From positions 1 through 38,285 of the forward strand of contig NZ_JASITA010000056.1 in assembly GCF_030063415.1 (NCBI RefSeq): a stretch of DNA of 38,285 bases, in the 5' to 3' direction. Shown here piece after piece: positions 17,454-24,690 of the stretch. This DNA is from Streptomyces sp. H27-C3 (GTDB lineage Bacteria; Actinomycetota; Actinomycetes; Streptomycetales; Streptomycetaceae). Under the pieces are notes generated by a model. It was not told the origin of the DNA. It did no database searches and saw only the letters and a list, made by a program, of their open reading frames with translations. Each line of letters starts with the position of its first letter. Position 1 is the stretch's first letter. Made by a program: the position numbers and the translations under genes.

Positions 17454-18578
17454 TCAGTACCGCAGCGCCGCCGCCACCCCGCCCGCGTCCTTGAGCGTCT
17501 CGTCCGGGACGAAGACGACCTTGCCGTCCGCGCCGAGGACCGTCTCGACGAGCGAGTCGATGATGTCCTCCTCCGCGCCACGCGTCCCCTCCGCGTCCCC
17601 CACATCGAGCAGCGTCAGGGTCGCCCGTTCCGCCCCCTCGACCGTGTCGGGGCGCGCGGTGACGCGCAGGCCCTCCTCCACCACCAGCAGGGACACCCGG
17701 CTCTCGCCCGCCGCCTGCCACAGACTCTGGACACCGCTCGCGTAGCGCCGCCCGCTGCGGGCCTCGTCCAGGGCGTGCAGCGCGCCCTTCGCGTCCGCCT
17801 CGGTGAGCGTGTGCCGGGCGGGAGCGAGCTGGGTGGCCAGCTCGGGCGCCGTGGCATTCAGCAGCCCGCCGACCTCCACCTCGGCGGCCAGCGCCTGCCC
17901 GTGCCTGCTGACCTCACGGAACGTCGCGATGTGCTGGCGCAGGCCGACCAGGATCACGGGCAGCCCGTTCTCGCCCTGGAGCAGCGGAGTGAGCAGCTTG
18001 TCGGCGTCGCTGAGCATGTTGCGGCAGTCCTGGTTGGCCCCGTGGTCGCCCTCCCGGTTGGGCGGCCCGTCCCGCTCGACGCCGGAGGTGATCACCGGGA
18101 AGCCGCTGTCGCGGTCCTCGGTGACCCGCTCGCCCTCCCCGCGCCACAGCCGCACCTCGCCCGAGCTGAGGACCAGGGCCAGATACGGCCGCTCGCGCGC
18201 CGCCGCTGCGACGAGGTTGCGGGTGAGGTACGTCGTACCGACGACGATGCGTTCGGGCACGTCCGTGCCGAGCACATACGCCGCGTTCTCGTCGTGCGAG
18301 GCGTGCACCACCAGGCCGTCGAGGAAGTGCTCGGGGTCGAGCCCGTCGGCGGCCTCGGTCAGCTGCCTGTTTACGGCGACGGCCTGGGCACGCGGCACAT
18401 CGGGGTCGTCGGCAAGGCGCTTCGAAGCCTCGGCGAGGAGATTACGCAACCGGATGTGGTCCTGCTGGTTCTCCGGCCGGTGGCGGTGCGTCGGCAGCGT
18501 CACGGACGCCACCGGGTAGGGGCGGGGCTTGCGCAGTTCGGCGAGCAGTTCCGGGGTCGGGCGGGGCGACTGCGTCAT
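17454..18578 (-). CDS. baeRF-family protein (bacterial homologue of archaeo-eukaryotic release factor domains)
   Basis: A 374-residue soluble protein. The N-terminal half (to about 150) carries YPVASVTLPTHRHRPENQQDHIRLRNLL and regular strands. The middle has an eRF1-like fold region with the SDADKLLTPLLQGENGLPVILVG block. The C terminus has a Rossmann/L7Ae-like segment (SRVSLLVVEEGLRVTA) ending in ADGKVVFVPDETLKDAGGVAAALRY, which resembles the C-terminal domain of Pelota and eRF1 proteins. Such proteins are predicted to act in ribosome rescue or stress; no activity is established. ATG 18578 follows CAGGAGTG at good spacing; the in-frame extension to 18635 is Ala-rich and unlikely. It is divergent from the DUF192 gene. 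Confidence 0.75.
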   Translation of the reverse strand: MTQSPRPTPELLAELRKPRPYPVASVTLPTHRHRPENQQDHIRLRNLLAEASKRLADDPDVPRAQAVAVNRQLTEAADGLDPEHFLDGLVVHASHDENAAYVLGTDVPERIVVGTTYLTRNLVAAAARERPYLALVLSSGEVRLWRGEGERVTEDRDSGFPVITSGVERDGPPNREGDHGANQDCRNMLSDADKLLTPLLQGENGLPVILVGLRQHIATFREVSRHGQALAAEVEVGGLLNATAPELATQLAPARHTLTEADAKGALHALDEARSGRRYASGVQSLWQAAGESRVSLLVVEEGLRVTARPDTVEGAERATLTLLDVGDAEGTRGAEEDIIDSLVETVLGADGKVVFVPDETLKDAGGVAAALRY

Positions 18579-18764
18579 CGGGGCACTCCTGGCTGCGGCT
18601 GCGGCTTCGGATAGCGGGCGGGCGGCCTCCCGCACTACCCGGCTTCTGCCAACTTCTCACGGTTGCGAAGTTGCCGCGATCGGTCGGCGCGGCACCTGCA
18701 CGATCAGGCCAGGCCAGGCTCCGGGGGGCGGACCGGCCGCGGGGCGATCCGTTACGGTCCGCGG

Positions 18765-19148
18765 ATGGGGCAATGGCGGGACGGAGCGGCGACATTGACG
18801 GTCGAGGGACGCGAAGGCAGCCCCCTGCCGCTGGAGATCGCGGCCTCCGCGCGGGCCCGGACGCGCGGTCTGCTCGACCGGGACGGGATCGTGGGCGCGA
18901 TGCTGCTCAGCCCGGCCAGTTGTGTGCACACCGTACGGATGCGCTTCGCGATCGATGTGGCTTATCTGGACCGGGAGTTGCGGGTCATCGGGGTGCGGAC
19001 GATGCGGCCCGGCCGGCTCGGCATGCCCCGCCCGCGGGCCCGGCACGTACTAGAGGCGGAGGCCGGCGCGCTGCTGCGATGGGGCCTGCGGCGCGGGGTA
19101 CGGGTGGCGGTGCTGGCGGGCCCGGCGGGCGCCGCAGGGCCGTCCTGA
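18765..19148 (+). CDS. DUF192 family protein
   Basis: A 127-residue small beta-rich protein. The family pattern is clear: RTRGLLDRDGIVGAMLLSPASCVHTVRMRFAIDVAYLDRELRVIGVRTMRPGRLGMPRPRARHVLEAEAG. DUF192 proteins are often exported; this one has no signal peptide, so it is probably cytoplasmic, as in many actinomycetes. In those it often neighbours Tad or secretion genes, though none is close here. ATG 18765 sits seven bases after TACGGT, suggesting a possible leaderless message. Function is unknown. Confidence 0.88.
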   Translation: MGQWRDGAATLTVEGREGSPLPLEIAASARARTRGLLDRDGIVGAMLLSPASCVHTVRMRFAIDVAYLDRELRVIGVRTMRPGRLGMPRPRARHVLEAEAGALLRWGLRRGVRVAVLAGPAGAAGPS

Positions 19149-19474
19149 GCCGAACTCGTCGCCGTCCTCACGTCCTTGCCCCCGCTCAGCCGAAGCGAGG
19201 CCCGTGTCCGGCGGCCGATGCGGCGGCGCAGCTCAGCGGCCATGGCGACCGACGCCGATCGCCATGGCCCCCGGTGGGGAGTGGTCACGACTGACGGAGA
19301 GCGCAAACAGCGTCGAGGTACCCCCTCGACGCAACCGGCGAGCCCATTGAACCTGGTCGCCCAGTTCACCGACCAGGCCCGGGTCGGGCTGGAGCGGAAG
19401 TCGGAGACGGTCCGTATCTTCATGATCTCCATGGCGATCTACTCCGACTTCCTCATCGAGGCCGGCTCCGGAAT

Positions 19475-19515
19475 CCGTTGCCTGCTCGACCCGTCGGTGA
19501 TCGAGCAGGCAACGG
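19475..19515 (+). terminator. 15-bp perfect hairpin, terminator candidate
   Basis: CCGTTGCCTGCTCGA (19475-19489) and its exact complement (19501-19515) enclose an 11-base loop. It lies inside the 19176-19592 open frame, which argues against that frame being a full gene. Confidence 0.5.
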
Positions 19516-19788
19516 TGGCCGACCGAAGGCTCGCCCCGGACGCCCCCCATCCGCAGCGCGACCGGGCCACCCGACTGCCGGCGACGTTCTGATCCGCGGG
19601 CATCGTCGCGAGCATCGGCACCGACGACTGATCCACGAGGCGCCGGAGCTGCCGGAAATCTGCCCGCGCATGGCGATGCTCGACCCCGACGACCCCGACG
19701 ACCCCAACTACTTCGACGAAGCCGACCAACCGGGTGACCCGGACCGGTCGGACTGGCCGGACACCGGATGAGCGCAAACAGCAGAAGA

Positions 19789-19837
19789 CCGTCAACCCAG
19801 GGTTGACGGCCTGGGGGCGTCAACATACGGTTGACGC
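19789..19837. promoter_or_regulatory. Leaderless promoter covered by two 21-bp palindromic operators
   Basis: Two perfect-arm palindromes with the core GTCAAC-N5-GTTGAC lie at 19789-19809 and 19817-19837, centres 28 bp apart. The -35 TTGACG (19803-19808) is in the first and the -10 TACGGT (19826-19831) in the second, with a 17-bp spacer. The ATG at 19838 is seven bases after the -10 box, so the message should be leaderless. A dimeric repressor bound here would block RNA polymerase; the downstream HTH protein is the obvious candidate. The first palindrome could also act as a hairpin for transcription from the left. Confidence 0.75.
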
Positions 19838-20581
19838 ATGTCGAATCCAGCCCGCATGACGAATCCTGTCCGGCTCGACGACCTGATCGAAGCCATCAAC
19901 AAGGTCCACCCCGACACCCTCGACCAGCTTTCCGACGCGGTACTCGCCGCGGATCACCTCGGCGACGTCGCCGACCACCTGATCGGTCACTTCGTGGACC
20001 AGGCGCGGCGCTCGGGCGCGTCCTGGACGGACATCGGCCGGAGCATGGGCGTCACGAAGCAGGCCGCCCAGAAGCGCTTCGTCACCAAGGACTCCGCCGA
20101 ACCGACCGACCTCGACCCCAGCCAGGGCTTCAGCCGGTTCACCGAGCGGGCCCGCAATGTCCTCGTCGCGGCCCACAACGAGGCCCGGGAGGCGCGGAAC
20201 GCCGAGATCGGCCCCGTGCACCTCGCACTGGGTCTGCTCAGCGAGCCCGGCGCGATCGGCCCGGCCACGATCACCGCGCAGGGCGTCGGCCTGGACGCCG
20301 CCCGCCAGGCCCTGACCGCCGCGCTGCCGTCGCCGACGACGGACGAGGTGCCCGAGCTCATTCCGTACGACGCACAGGCCCGCAAGGCGCTGGAGCTCAC
20401 TTTCCGGGAGGCGTTGCGGATGGGGCACAACTACATCGGGACCGAGCACATCCTGCTCGCCCTGCTCGAATTCGAGGGCGGCACCGGCCCACTCACCGGC
20501 ATCGGCATCAACAAGGCCGCCGCCGAAACGCACATCGCGGGCGCGATCTCCGCCGCCGTCGCCGCCGCGCACAACCAGTAG
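19838..20581 (+). CDS. HTH-Clp_N fusion regulator (Clp protease N-terminal domain protein without ATPase)
   Basis: A 247-residue protein. The N-terminal third holds a helix-turn-helix (about 50-82; SGASWTDIGRSMGVTKQAAQKRF). The rest is a double Clp_N repeat (about 100-170 and 172-245; FTERARNVLVAAHNEAREARNAEIGPVHLALGLL and ARKALELTFREALRMGHNYIGTEHILLALLE). The Clp_N module is the substrate/adaptor-binding part of ClpA and ClpC; no AAA ATPase follows. It could sense unfolded proteins or Clp adaptors and control transcription; this is inference. ATG 19838 fits the promoter; a second ATG seven codons later is less likely. Its 3' end overlaps the convergent minus-strand gene ending at 20431. Confidence 0.9.
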   Translation: MSNPARMTNPVRLDDLIEAINKVHPDTLDQLSDAVLAADHLGDVADHLIGHFVDQARRSGASWTDIGRSMGVTKQAAQKRFVTKDSAEPTDLDPSQGFSRFTERARNVLVAAHNEAREARNAEIGPVHLALGLLSEPGAIGPATITAQGVGLDAARQALTAALPSPTTDEVPELIPYDAQARKALELTFREALRMGHNYIGTEHILLALLEFEGGTGPLTGIGINKAAAETHIAGAISAAVAAAHNQ

Positions 20582-20778
20582 GGCTGAGCAGAGCGAAGCG
20601 AACGGAAACAGTCCCGGCGGACCGGAGCGACGGCCCGGCGGGCCTCTTGCCGGTAGTTTTCGGCCAGTTCGGCGACGAGGTCGTCCCGGCCGGAGGCGAT
20701 CGCGGCGTTGACCTTCGCCACATAGGCATCGTGCAGCAGCCGCGCCCGGTGGTCCGGGGTGCCGGTGGGGACGGTCAT
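20431..20778 (-). CDS. Small hypothetical protein coupled to the DUF4406 gene
   Basis: A 115-residue frame whose ATG (20778) overlaps the stop of the DUF4406 gene upstream in an ATGA arrangement, the best evidence that it is translated. Residues 1-50 (TPDHRARLLHDAYVAKVNAAIASGRDDLVAELAENYRQEARR) look like a real helical protein. From about residue 55 the frame runs antisense into the last 150 bases of the HTH-Clp_N gene and the sequence loses protein character (Ala/Ser/Pro/Met-rich). The original stop may have been lost. Function is not recognised. Confidence 0.6.
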   Translation of the reverse strand: MTVPTGTPDHRARLLHDAYVAKVNAAIASGRDDLVAELAENYRQEARRAVAPVRRDCFRSLRSAQPYWLCAAATAAEIAPAMCVSAAALLMPMPVSGPVPPSNSSRASRMCSVPM

Positions 20779-21188
20779 CGCGCCACCGGGATCTCGACGA
20801 GGTCGGTGTAGACGCTCCTGCCCGCCGCACGGGCCTGCTCGATCATCATGTCCGCGCCCGCCGACGGGCCGCCGATCCGCAGCGCCGCGTCACAGCGGGC
20901 CAGCAGCCGCTCGGACGCCGGGTGGAAGATCTCGTCGAAGACGGCGTCCCCCGGGCGGGTGCTGCCGGCGACCTCCAGCAGGGGGAGGGCCAGCGCCTCG
21001 CCCGTCACCGGGAGGTGCCCGGCACGGAAGAGGCTCAGGGCCATCTCGTTCATCGCCCTTACACGCGCAACGAGTTGAGCCGGGTCGTCGCCGGTGCCGG
21101 ACCGGTAGGGACCGGCGACCAGGATCATCAGCGGACGCGGGCCGGTGGAAGCAGTGGGGTCGACGAGGACAGCCGGGACAGCGCGCAC
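20775..21188 (-). CDS. DUF4406-like protein (nucleoside 2-deoxyribosyltransferase-type fold)
   Basis: A 137-residue protein. The core begins MILVAGPYRSGTGDDPAQLV and continues with MNEMALSLFRAGHLPVTGEALALPLLEV and CDAALRIGGPSAGADMMIEQARAAGRSVYTDLVEIP, the Rossmann-like pattern of DUF4406 and deoxyribosyltransferase relatives. GTG 21188 has a GGAG site seven bases upstream. An internal ATG at 21128 starts exactly at the conserved core but lacks one, so the longer form is preferred. It may act on a nucleoside or nucleotide; this is unproven. It is the first of two coupled genes. Confidence 0.82.
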   Translation of the reverse strand: MRAVPAVLVDPTASTGPRPLMILVAGPYRSGTGDDPAQLVARVRAMNEMALSLFRAGHLPVTGEALALPLLEVAGSTRPGDAVFDEIFHPASERLLARCDAALRIGGPSAGADMMIEQARAAGRSVYTDLVEIPVAR

Positions 21189-21248
21189 AACATCACTCCG
21201 CAGTCGTCTACTCGGGTACTCATCCGCTCGGGCACTCGGGCACTCGGA

Positions 21249-21294
21249 CTGGTTCTGGTGCTGGTTTCTGGTTCTGGTTTCTGGTTTCTGGTTC
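21249..21294. repeat. CTGGTTT/CTGGTTC short tandem repeat
   Basis: About six copies of a degenerate six- to seven-base unit (CTGGTTY) lie in the gap between the DUF4406 gene and the DeoR remnant. The tract is T-rich against the GC-rich background and prone to slippage. Confidence 0.8.
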
Positions 21295-21312
21295 CGTGCG
21301 GGGGCGGAGATC

Positions 21313-21745
21313 TCAGATCAGCACGATGTCGACGTCCGCATCCCACATGGCGGCCAGCGTCTCCGGCCCGTTCGGGTGAGTGGCGAGGTCGTCCGCGGCG
21401 GAGTCGGTGACGAAGGTGTCCACCGCGCCCAGGTCCGCGACCTGGCTGAAGGCGCGGACGCCGAGCTTGGTGGCGTCGGCCACCGCGATCGTCCGCGAAG
21501 CCTGGCCGAGGCCGGCCTGTTTCACGGCGGCGTCATCCAGGGAGAACTCCGACCATCCGTGCTGCGCCTCGACACCACCGATCGACATCACGAACACGTC
21601 GAACGCCATCGCGCCAACGGCGCGCAGCGCTAGCGGGCCGACCAGGGACTGTTCCCCCGGCCGGGACTGGCCACCGATGACCAGCAGCCGGATACCCGGC
21701 CGGTCGGCCAGCCGTACCGCCGCCTGGAGACTCAGCACGGCCACC
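21313..21745 (-). pseudogene. DeoR-family regulator, 5'-truncated
   Basis: The frame encodes only the C-terminal sensor domain of a DeoR repressor. Visible parts are VRLADRPGIRLLVIGGQSRPGEQSLVGPLALRAV, FDVFVMSIGGVEAQHGWSEFSLDDAAVKQA, SRTIAVADATKLGVRAFSQVADLGAVDTFVTDSAAD and the C-terminal DADVDIVLI. The DNA-binding domain and the first part of the sensor domain, about 100 residues together, are missing. Homology ends near 21740, where sequence from another gene begins on the opposite strand. An in-frame GTG at 21765 lies in that foreign sequence. Unless the sensor fragment is used alone, this is a pseudogene. Confidence 0.8.
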
Positions 21746-21862
21746 GTCAACGACGCGCTGCTCACGGTGCACGAGGACTGCGCGGCGCTGCGCCGCGACC
21801 TGGTGGAGACGGGCCTGCTGGTCCGCCCGAGGGACGGCAGCAGCTATCGACGGGGTCGCTGA
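21746..21862 (+). pseudogene. DUF2087 protein remnant (C-terminal 38 residues)
   Basis: The plus-strand piece VNDALLTVHEDCAALRRDLVETGLLVRPRDGSSYRRG, followed by TGA, matches the C-terminal pattern of DUF2087 domains (EVNxxL..fHxDxAxLRRxLVexGLlxRxxgxYwR). The rest of the gene is absent; the frame upstream is antisense to the DeoR remnant. Together with that remnant it marks a deletion joint. Confidence 0.7.
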
Positions 21863-21982
21863 ACGCGGGTGAGGCGGCAGTGCGGCGCGCGGCCGAGCGG
21901 CCCGGGGTTCCGATGCGCCCGAGCGGCGGCAAGTCTCCGCTCGCGGCACGCCTGGGCCGGACCGCCAGAGGGTCCGGGGCCG

Positions 21983-22801
21983 TTACGGCGCTTCCGAACT
22001 CCTGCCCATGTCCGTGAGCAGCGGCAGGAGTTCGGGGCGCTTGGCGAACCGCCCGTCGCCCGAGGACCGGCCGCGCAGGCGGCGGATCAGCCAGGGGCCG
22101 AGGAAGCCGGACACCCAGCGCAGTTCGGTGCCCAGCGCCTGCACGCGGGAGGGCAGCGGGGGCGGGGGAAGCGCGATCGTCCACGCGTCGTCGCTGCCCG
22201 GCAGCTCGATGGAGTGCGCGAGGGCGGCGGCGATGCGTGCGTGGCCCACCGGGCTGGCGTGCAGGCGGTCCGCGCTCCAGACACGCGGGTCCGTCGCGAA
22301 AGGGTGCACGGCGCAGTCGGCCACCGCGACGCCGTGCCGGGCCGCCGCGACCCGCACGCGCGCGTTGAGGTCCCGCACCCGGGAGCGCAGCGGCCGGGCC
22401 AGCGGAGCGATCTTCCCCACGTCCGGGAAGGTCACCGTCGCGACCCGTACCCCGGCCGCCGTCAGCGCCGCGAACATCGCCTCCAGCTCGGCCGCCACCT
22501 CGGCGGCGTCGAACTTCGGCCGCATCAGGTCGTTCACCCCCGCGATGACGGTCACCAGGTCCGGGCGCATGGCCAGAGCGGGGGCCAGCTGCTCGGCACG
22601 TACCTGGCCGGCGAGCTTTCCCCGTACGGCCAGATTGGCGTACTGGAGACCGGGGTTGAGGACCGCGAGCTGCTCGGCGAGGCGGTCCGCCAAGCCCCGC
22701 AGGCCCGTTGCGTCGTCCCCGTCGCCAACGCCCTCGCTCTGGCTGTCGCCCAGCGCGACGTAACGCACATATCCGTGTTCGGTGTGTTCCTCGTCAGCCA
22801 T
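21983..22801 (-). CDS. SGNH/GDSL hydrolase
   Basis: A 272-residue esterase or lipase-like enzyme without a signal peptide. The SGNH blocks are intact: nucleophile Ser20 in ALGDSQSEGVGDG (block I), a Gly in NLAVRGK (block II), Asn90 in VIAGVNDL (block III), and Asp178/His181 in ADRLHASPVGH (block V). The C-terminal 70 residues (WTIALPPPPLPSRVQALGTELRWVSGFLGPWLIRRL) form an amphipathic, possibly membrane-touching extension. Its ATG overlaps the last eight bases of the PadR gene, so the two are coupled and share the operator at 23419-23454. The substrate is unknown. Confidence 0.92.
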   Translation of the reverse strand: MADEEHTEHGYVRYVALGDSQSEGVGDGDDATGLRGLADRLAEQLAVLNPGLQYANLAVRGKLAGQVRAEQLAPALAMRPDLVTVIAGVNDLMRPKFDAAEVAAELEAMFAALTAAGVRVATVTFPDVGKIAPLARPLRSRVRDLNARVRVAAARHGVAVADCAVHPFATDPRVWSADRLHASPVGHARIAAALAHSIELPGSDDAWTIALPPPPLPSRVQALGTELRWVSGFLGPWLIRRLRGRSSGDGRFAKRPELLPLLTDMGRSSEAP

Positions 22802-23369
22802 GACGCGTTTGCCTCTCCCTGTACCGTCCCCTGAGCACGGCCGCGATCCGGCGGCACCATGCTTCGTGCTCCTCTTCGAGGGACAGCCCGCGCAGGCACG
22901 TCAGGTAGGGGCCGATCCGCTCCCCCTCGCGCAGGAACTGCTCCTCGTCCAACGCACCGCGCATCTTCCGCAGCAGTTCGCGGAAGAGCTCGGTCTTGGC
23001 GCGGGCGACGGCCGCCCGCTCGTCGAGCTGCTCAATCACCGGCCCGGCCTCGACGAAGTCGACCGTCTGGACCTTCACCACCAGGTCGTCGCGGATGAAC
23101 GTCGGCTTGGCCACGCCCGCCGCGAACTCCTCAAGCTCGGCGAGGCCGGTGTCCGTGACGCGGAAGAGCCGCTTGTTGGGGCGGCTCTCCTGGACCACCT
23201 CCCGGCCCACGACCAGCCCTTCCTTCTCCAGCTTCGCCAGCTCGGCGTACAGCTGCTGGGGCAGGGCGTGCCAGAAGTTCGCAACGCCCACATCGAACGC
23301 CTTGGCCAGCTGGTAGCCGCTGTACTCGCCGTCCAGCAGCGCCGCCAGCACGGCATGTCGCAAGGCCAT
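22794..23369 (-). CDS. PadR-family transcriptional regulator (Vir/AphA-like)
   Basis: A 191-residue regulator. The winged helix is at 1-80 (MALRHAVLAALLDGEYSGYQLAKAF, then FWHALPQQLYAELAKLEKEGLVVG and the KRLFRVTDTG wing). A C-terminal helical domain (about 90-180) is of the length seen in the PadR/Vir_act_alpha_C group. ATG 23369 has GGGAGAG upstream and matches the family start. An in-frame start at 23426 is rejected because it would lie within the operator palindrome. It is divergent from the SnoaL-like gene, whose promoter it likely controls together with its own. Confidence 0.93.
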   Translation of the reverse strand: MALRHAVLAALLDGEYSGYQLAKAFDVGVANFWHALPQQLYAELAKLEKEGLVVGREVVQESRPNKRLFRVTDTGLAELEEFAAGVAKPTFIRDDLVVKVQTVDFVEAGPVIEQLDERAAVARAKTELFRELLRKMRGALDEEQFLREGERIGPYLTCLRGLSLEEEHEAWCRRIAAVLRGRYRERQTRHG

Positions 23370-23418
23370 CGAAGCGCTCTCCCGTCTCCTCTTCCCATTC
23401 CCCGACCCATCCCCCACC

Positions 23419-23454
23419 ATACTCATAAAAATGACTAGTCAGATCGATGAGTAT
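23419..23454. promoter_or_regulatory. Nested palindromic operator between PadR and SnoaL-like genes
   Basis: The 36-bp element is symmetric: ATACTCAT-N5-TGACTAGTCA-N5-ATGAGTAT, with arms at 23419-23426 and 23447-23454 around a perfect 10-bp centre (23432-23441). It is AT-rich against its surroundings and lies 50 bases from the PadR start and 15 bases from the SnoaL-like start. It is very likely the PadR binding site, perhaps for two dimers. Confidence 0.75.
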
Positions 23455-23468
23455 GAGGAGAATCGACG

Positions 23469-23900
23469 ATGGAGACCGCAGACCGCTTCCGCGCCGCAGT
23501 GGAGAAGCACGACCTCGCCGCATTGGAGGCCCTGTTCACCGCCGACATCCGGCTCTACAGCCCGGTGAAGTTCACCCCGTTCGAGGGCAGGCAGATGGTG
23601 ATGGGCCTCTTCGGTGTCCTGCTCCGCACCTTCGAGGACTTCCGTTACGTCGGCGAGTTCGACGGCACCTCCGAGACGAGCGTGGACGGCACCTCCGCCC
23701 CGTCGGCCGTCCTGCTCTTCCGGACCACCGTGAACGGCAAGGAGATCCACGGCATCGACCTGCTGCACTTCGACGAGGCGGGCCTGATCAAGGAGTTCAC
23801 CGTGATGGTCCGCCCGCAGTCGGCCGTACACGCGCTGGGCGAGGCGGTCCTGGCGGGTCTGGCCGCGGACGGACTCGCACCGGCGCCCGAGGCCCGCTGA
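23469..23900 (+). CDS. SnoaL-like/NTF2-fold protein
   Basis: A 143-residue alpha+beta barrel protein of the nuclear transport factor 2/SnoaL superfamily. It begins with ADRFRAAVEKHDLAALEALFTADIRLYSPVKF and ends with DLLHFDEAGLIKEFTVMVRPQSAVHALGEAV. Family members bind or isomerise small hydrophobic ligands; the ligand is unknown. ATG 23469 follows GAGGAG at eight bases. The divergent PadR operator immediately upstream suggests induction by a ligand of that regulator, possibly the substrate of this protein. Confidence 0.88.
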   Translation: METADRFRAAVEKHDLAALEALFTADIRLYSPVKFTPFEGRQMVMGLFGVLLRTFEDFRYVGEFDGTSETSVDGTSAPSAVLLFRTTVNGKEIHGIDLLHFDEAGLIKEFTVMVRPQSAVHALGEAVLAGLAADGLAPAPEAR

Positions 23901-23909
23901 GTCCGGCAG

Positions 23910-24402
23910 TCATTTGGGCAGCACCACCCAGGACTTGGTCCCCCGTTGCGGCGGACGCGCCTCACCGACCCCCCCACTCACCGCCCCAGTCGTCGACCAC
24001 CGCCGCGAGAAGCCACAACGAGCGCCGCCGCCGCTCCTCACAGACGGCCACCGCGTCGGGGTCGGAGTGGCGGGGGTGCTGGTCCCAGACGACCAGGCGG
24101 AGTACGTCGTCGCGGTGGCGGAGGGAGAGGTACAGATCGTCCTGCGCGTCCAACCGGGTCGCGGTGGCAGTCAGTTCGGTCACCGCGAGGGTCGCGGGCG
24201 GACCGAAGCGGTCGAGCCCGTGTGCGCGCAGCGCGCAACTGATCGTCGCACGTACGATCCCGGCACTCCGGGGCACGCACGGCACGGTGAGGCTCAGAGC
24301 GGGGCCCTTGTCCGGGCGGGGGCGGAGGTAGGGGGCGGGTGCGGCGCCGGTTCCGCTGGGTGCGGCGACCGGGCAGAGGGCGGTGCGGAGGTATGGAGGC
24401 AT
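23910..24402 (-). pseudogene. ATP-binding (RsbW/AbaA-like) regulatory protein with a frameshift near the C terminus
   Basis: The frame starts at ATG 24402 behind AAGGGAG and reads 146 residues to a stop at 23962. The C-terminal half resembles the small HATPase proteins that accompany XRE/DUF397 pairs in Streptomyces (GPPATLAVTELTATATRLDAQDDLYLSLR, then RSLWLLAAVVDDWG). At a run of seven C on the plus strand (23969-23975) the frame departs. Removing one base gives DDWGGEWGVGEARPPQRGTKSWVVLPK and a stop at 23910, the usual family ending. The N-box that normally reads ELxxNAxxH is degenerate (ELTATATRL), so ATP binding is doubtful even before the frameshift. It is divergent from the XRE gene. 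Confidence 0.75.
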
Positions 24403-24690
24403 CGTTGACTCCCTTACGGAGATGGGGCGTTGGCCGGGTTCGCTGTGGCGTGGCGCACCGGTGATGAGTAGTGGCCTGTCTCCCTGACGCGGGACCGCCC
24501 CTCCCAGGGAAGGAGTACGCGGCGGGCACGCGTGATGCGCTTCCAACTCATCGGTGCGCGAGCGGTGCGTCACCCAGCGTAGAGTATCGGGGTTATTTTG
24601 GCCCGCTCGTAGTGGAAACTGAACCCTTTCGTGGCTTCATCGCACGCACAGGCGGCAGACTGCACGGGACCGCACGCGGAAGGGAACGGC
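24403..24690. promoter_or_regulatory. Divergent promoter region of the ATPase-like and XRE genes
   Basis: No gene is supported in this 288-bp stretch. A local AT-rich patch (GTAGAGTATCGGGGTTATTTTGG, about 24584 onward) contains -10-like elements on both strands, but no convincing -35 box or operator is seen. Confidence 0.35.

Larger units (their letters stand above)
19149..19837. other. Palindrome-rich 690-bp stretch with no confident gene
   Basis: Perfect inverted repeats are dense: GGCCATGGCG (19238-19247 with 19260-19269), GCGTCGAGG (19310-19318 with 19324-19332), CCGTTGCCTGCTCGA (19475-19489 with 19501-19515), then the two operators at 19789-19837. The 13-mer GAGCGCAAACAGC occurs at 19299-19311 and 19770-19782, each just before a palindrome. 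Two plus-strand frames (19176-19592 and 19478-19771) contain protein-like pieces: FTDQARVGLERKSETVRIF and the acidic tail AMLDPDDPDDPNYFDEADQP. Neither has a ribosome site, and they overlap in different frames. A decayed gene is possible. Confidence 0.5.

Noticed and set aside
19176..19592. 138-residue plus-strand hypothetical protein
   Set aside because: No ribosome site, a TTG start in Arg-rich sequence and a 15-bp perfect hairpin inside the frame; kept only as part of a gene-free stretch.
21128..21346. 72-residue minus-strand frame before the DUF4406 gene
   Set aside because: It runs through the CTGGTT repeat tract and has no protein-like character; the DUF4406 frame explains the region.
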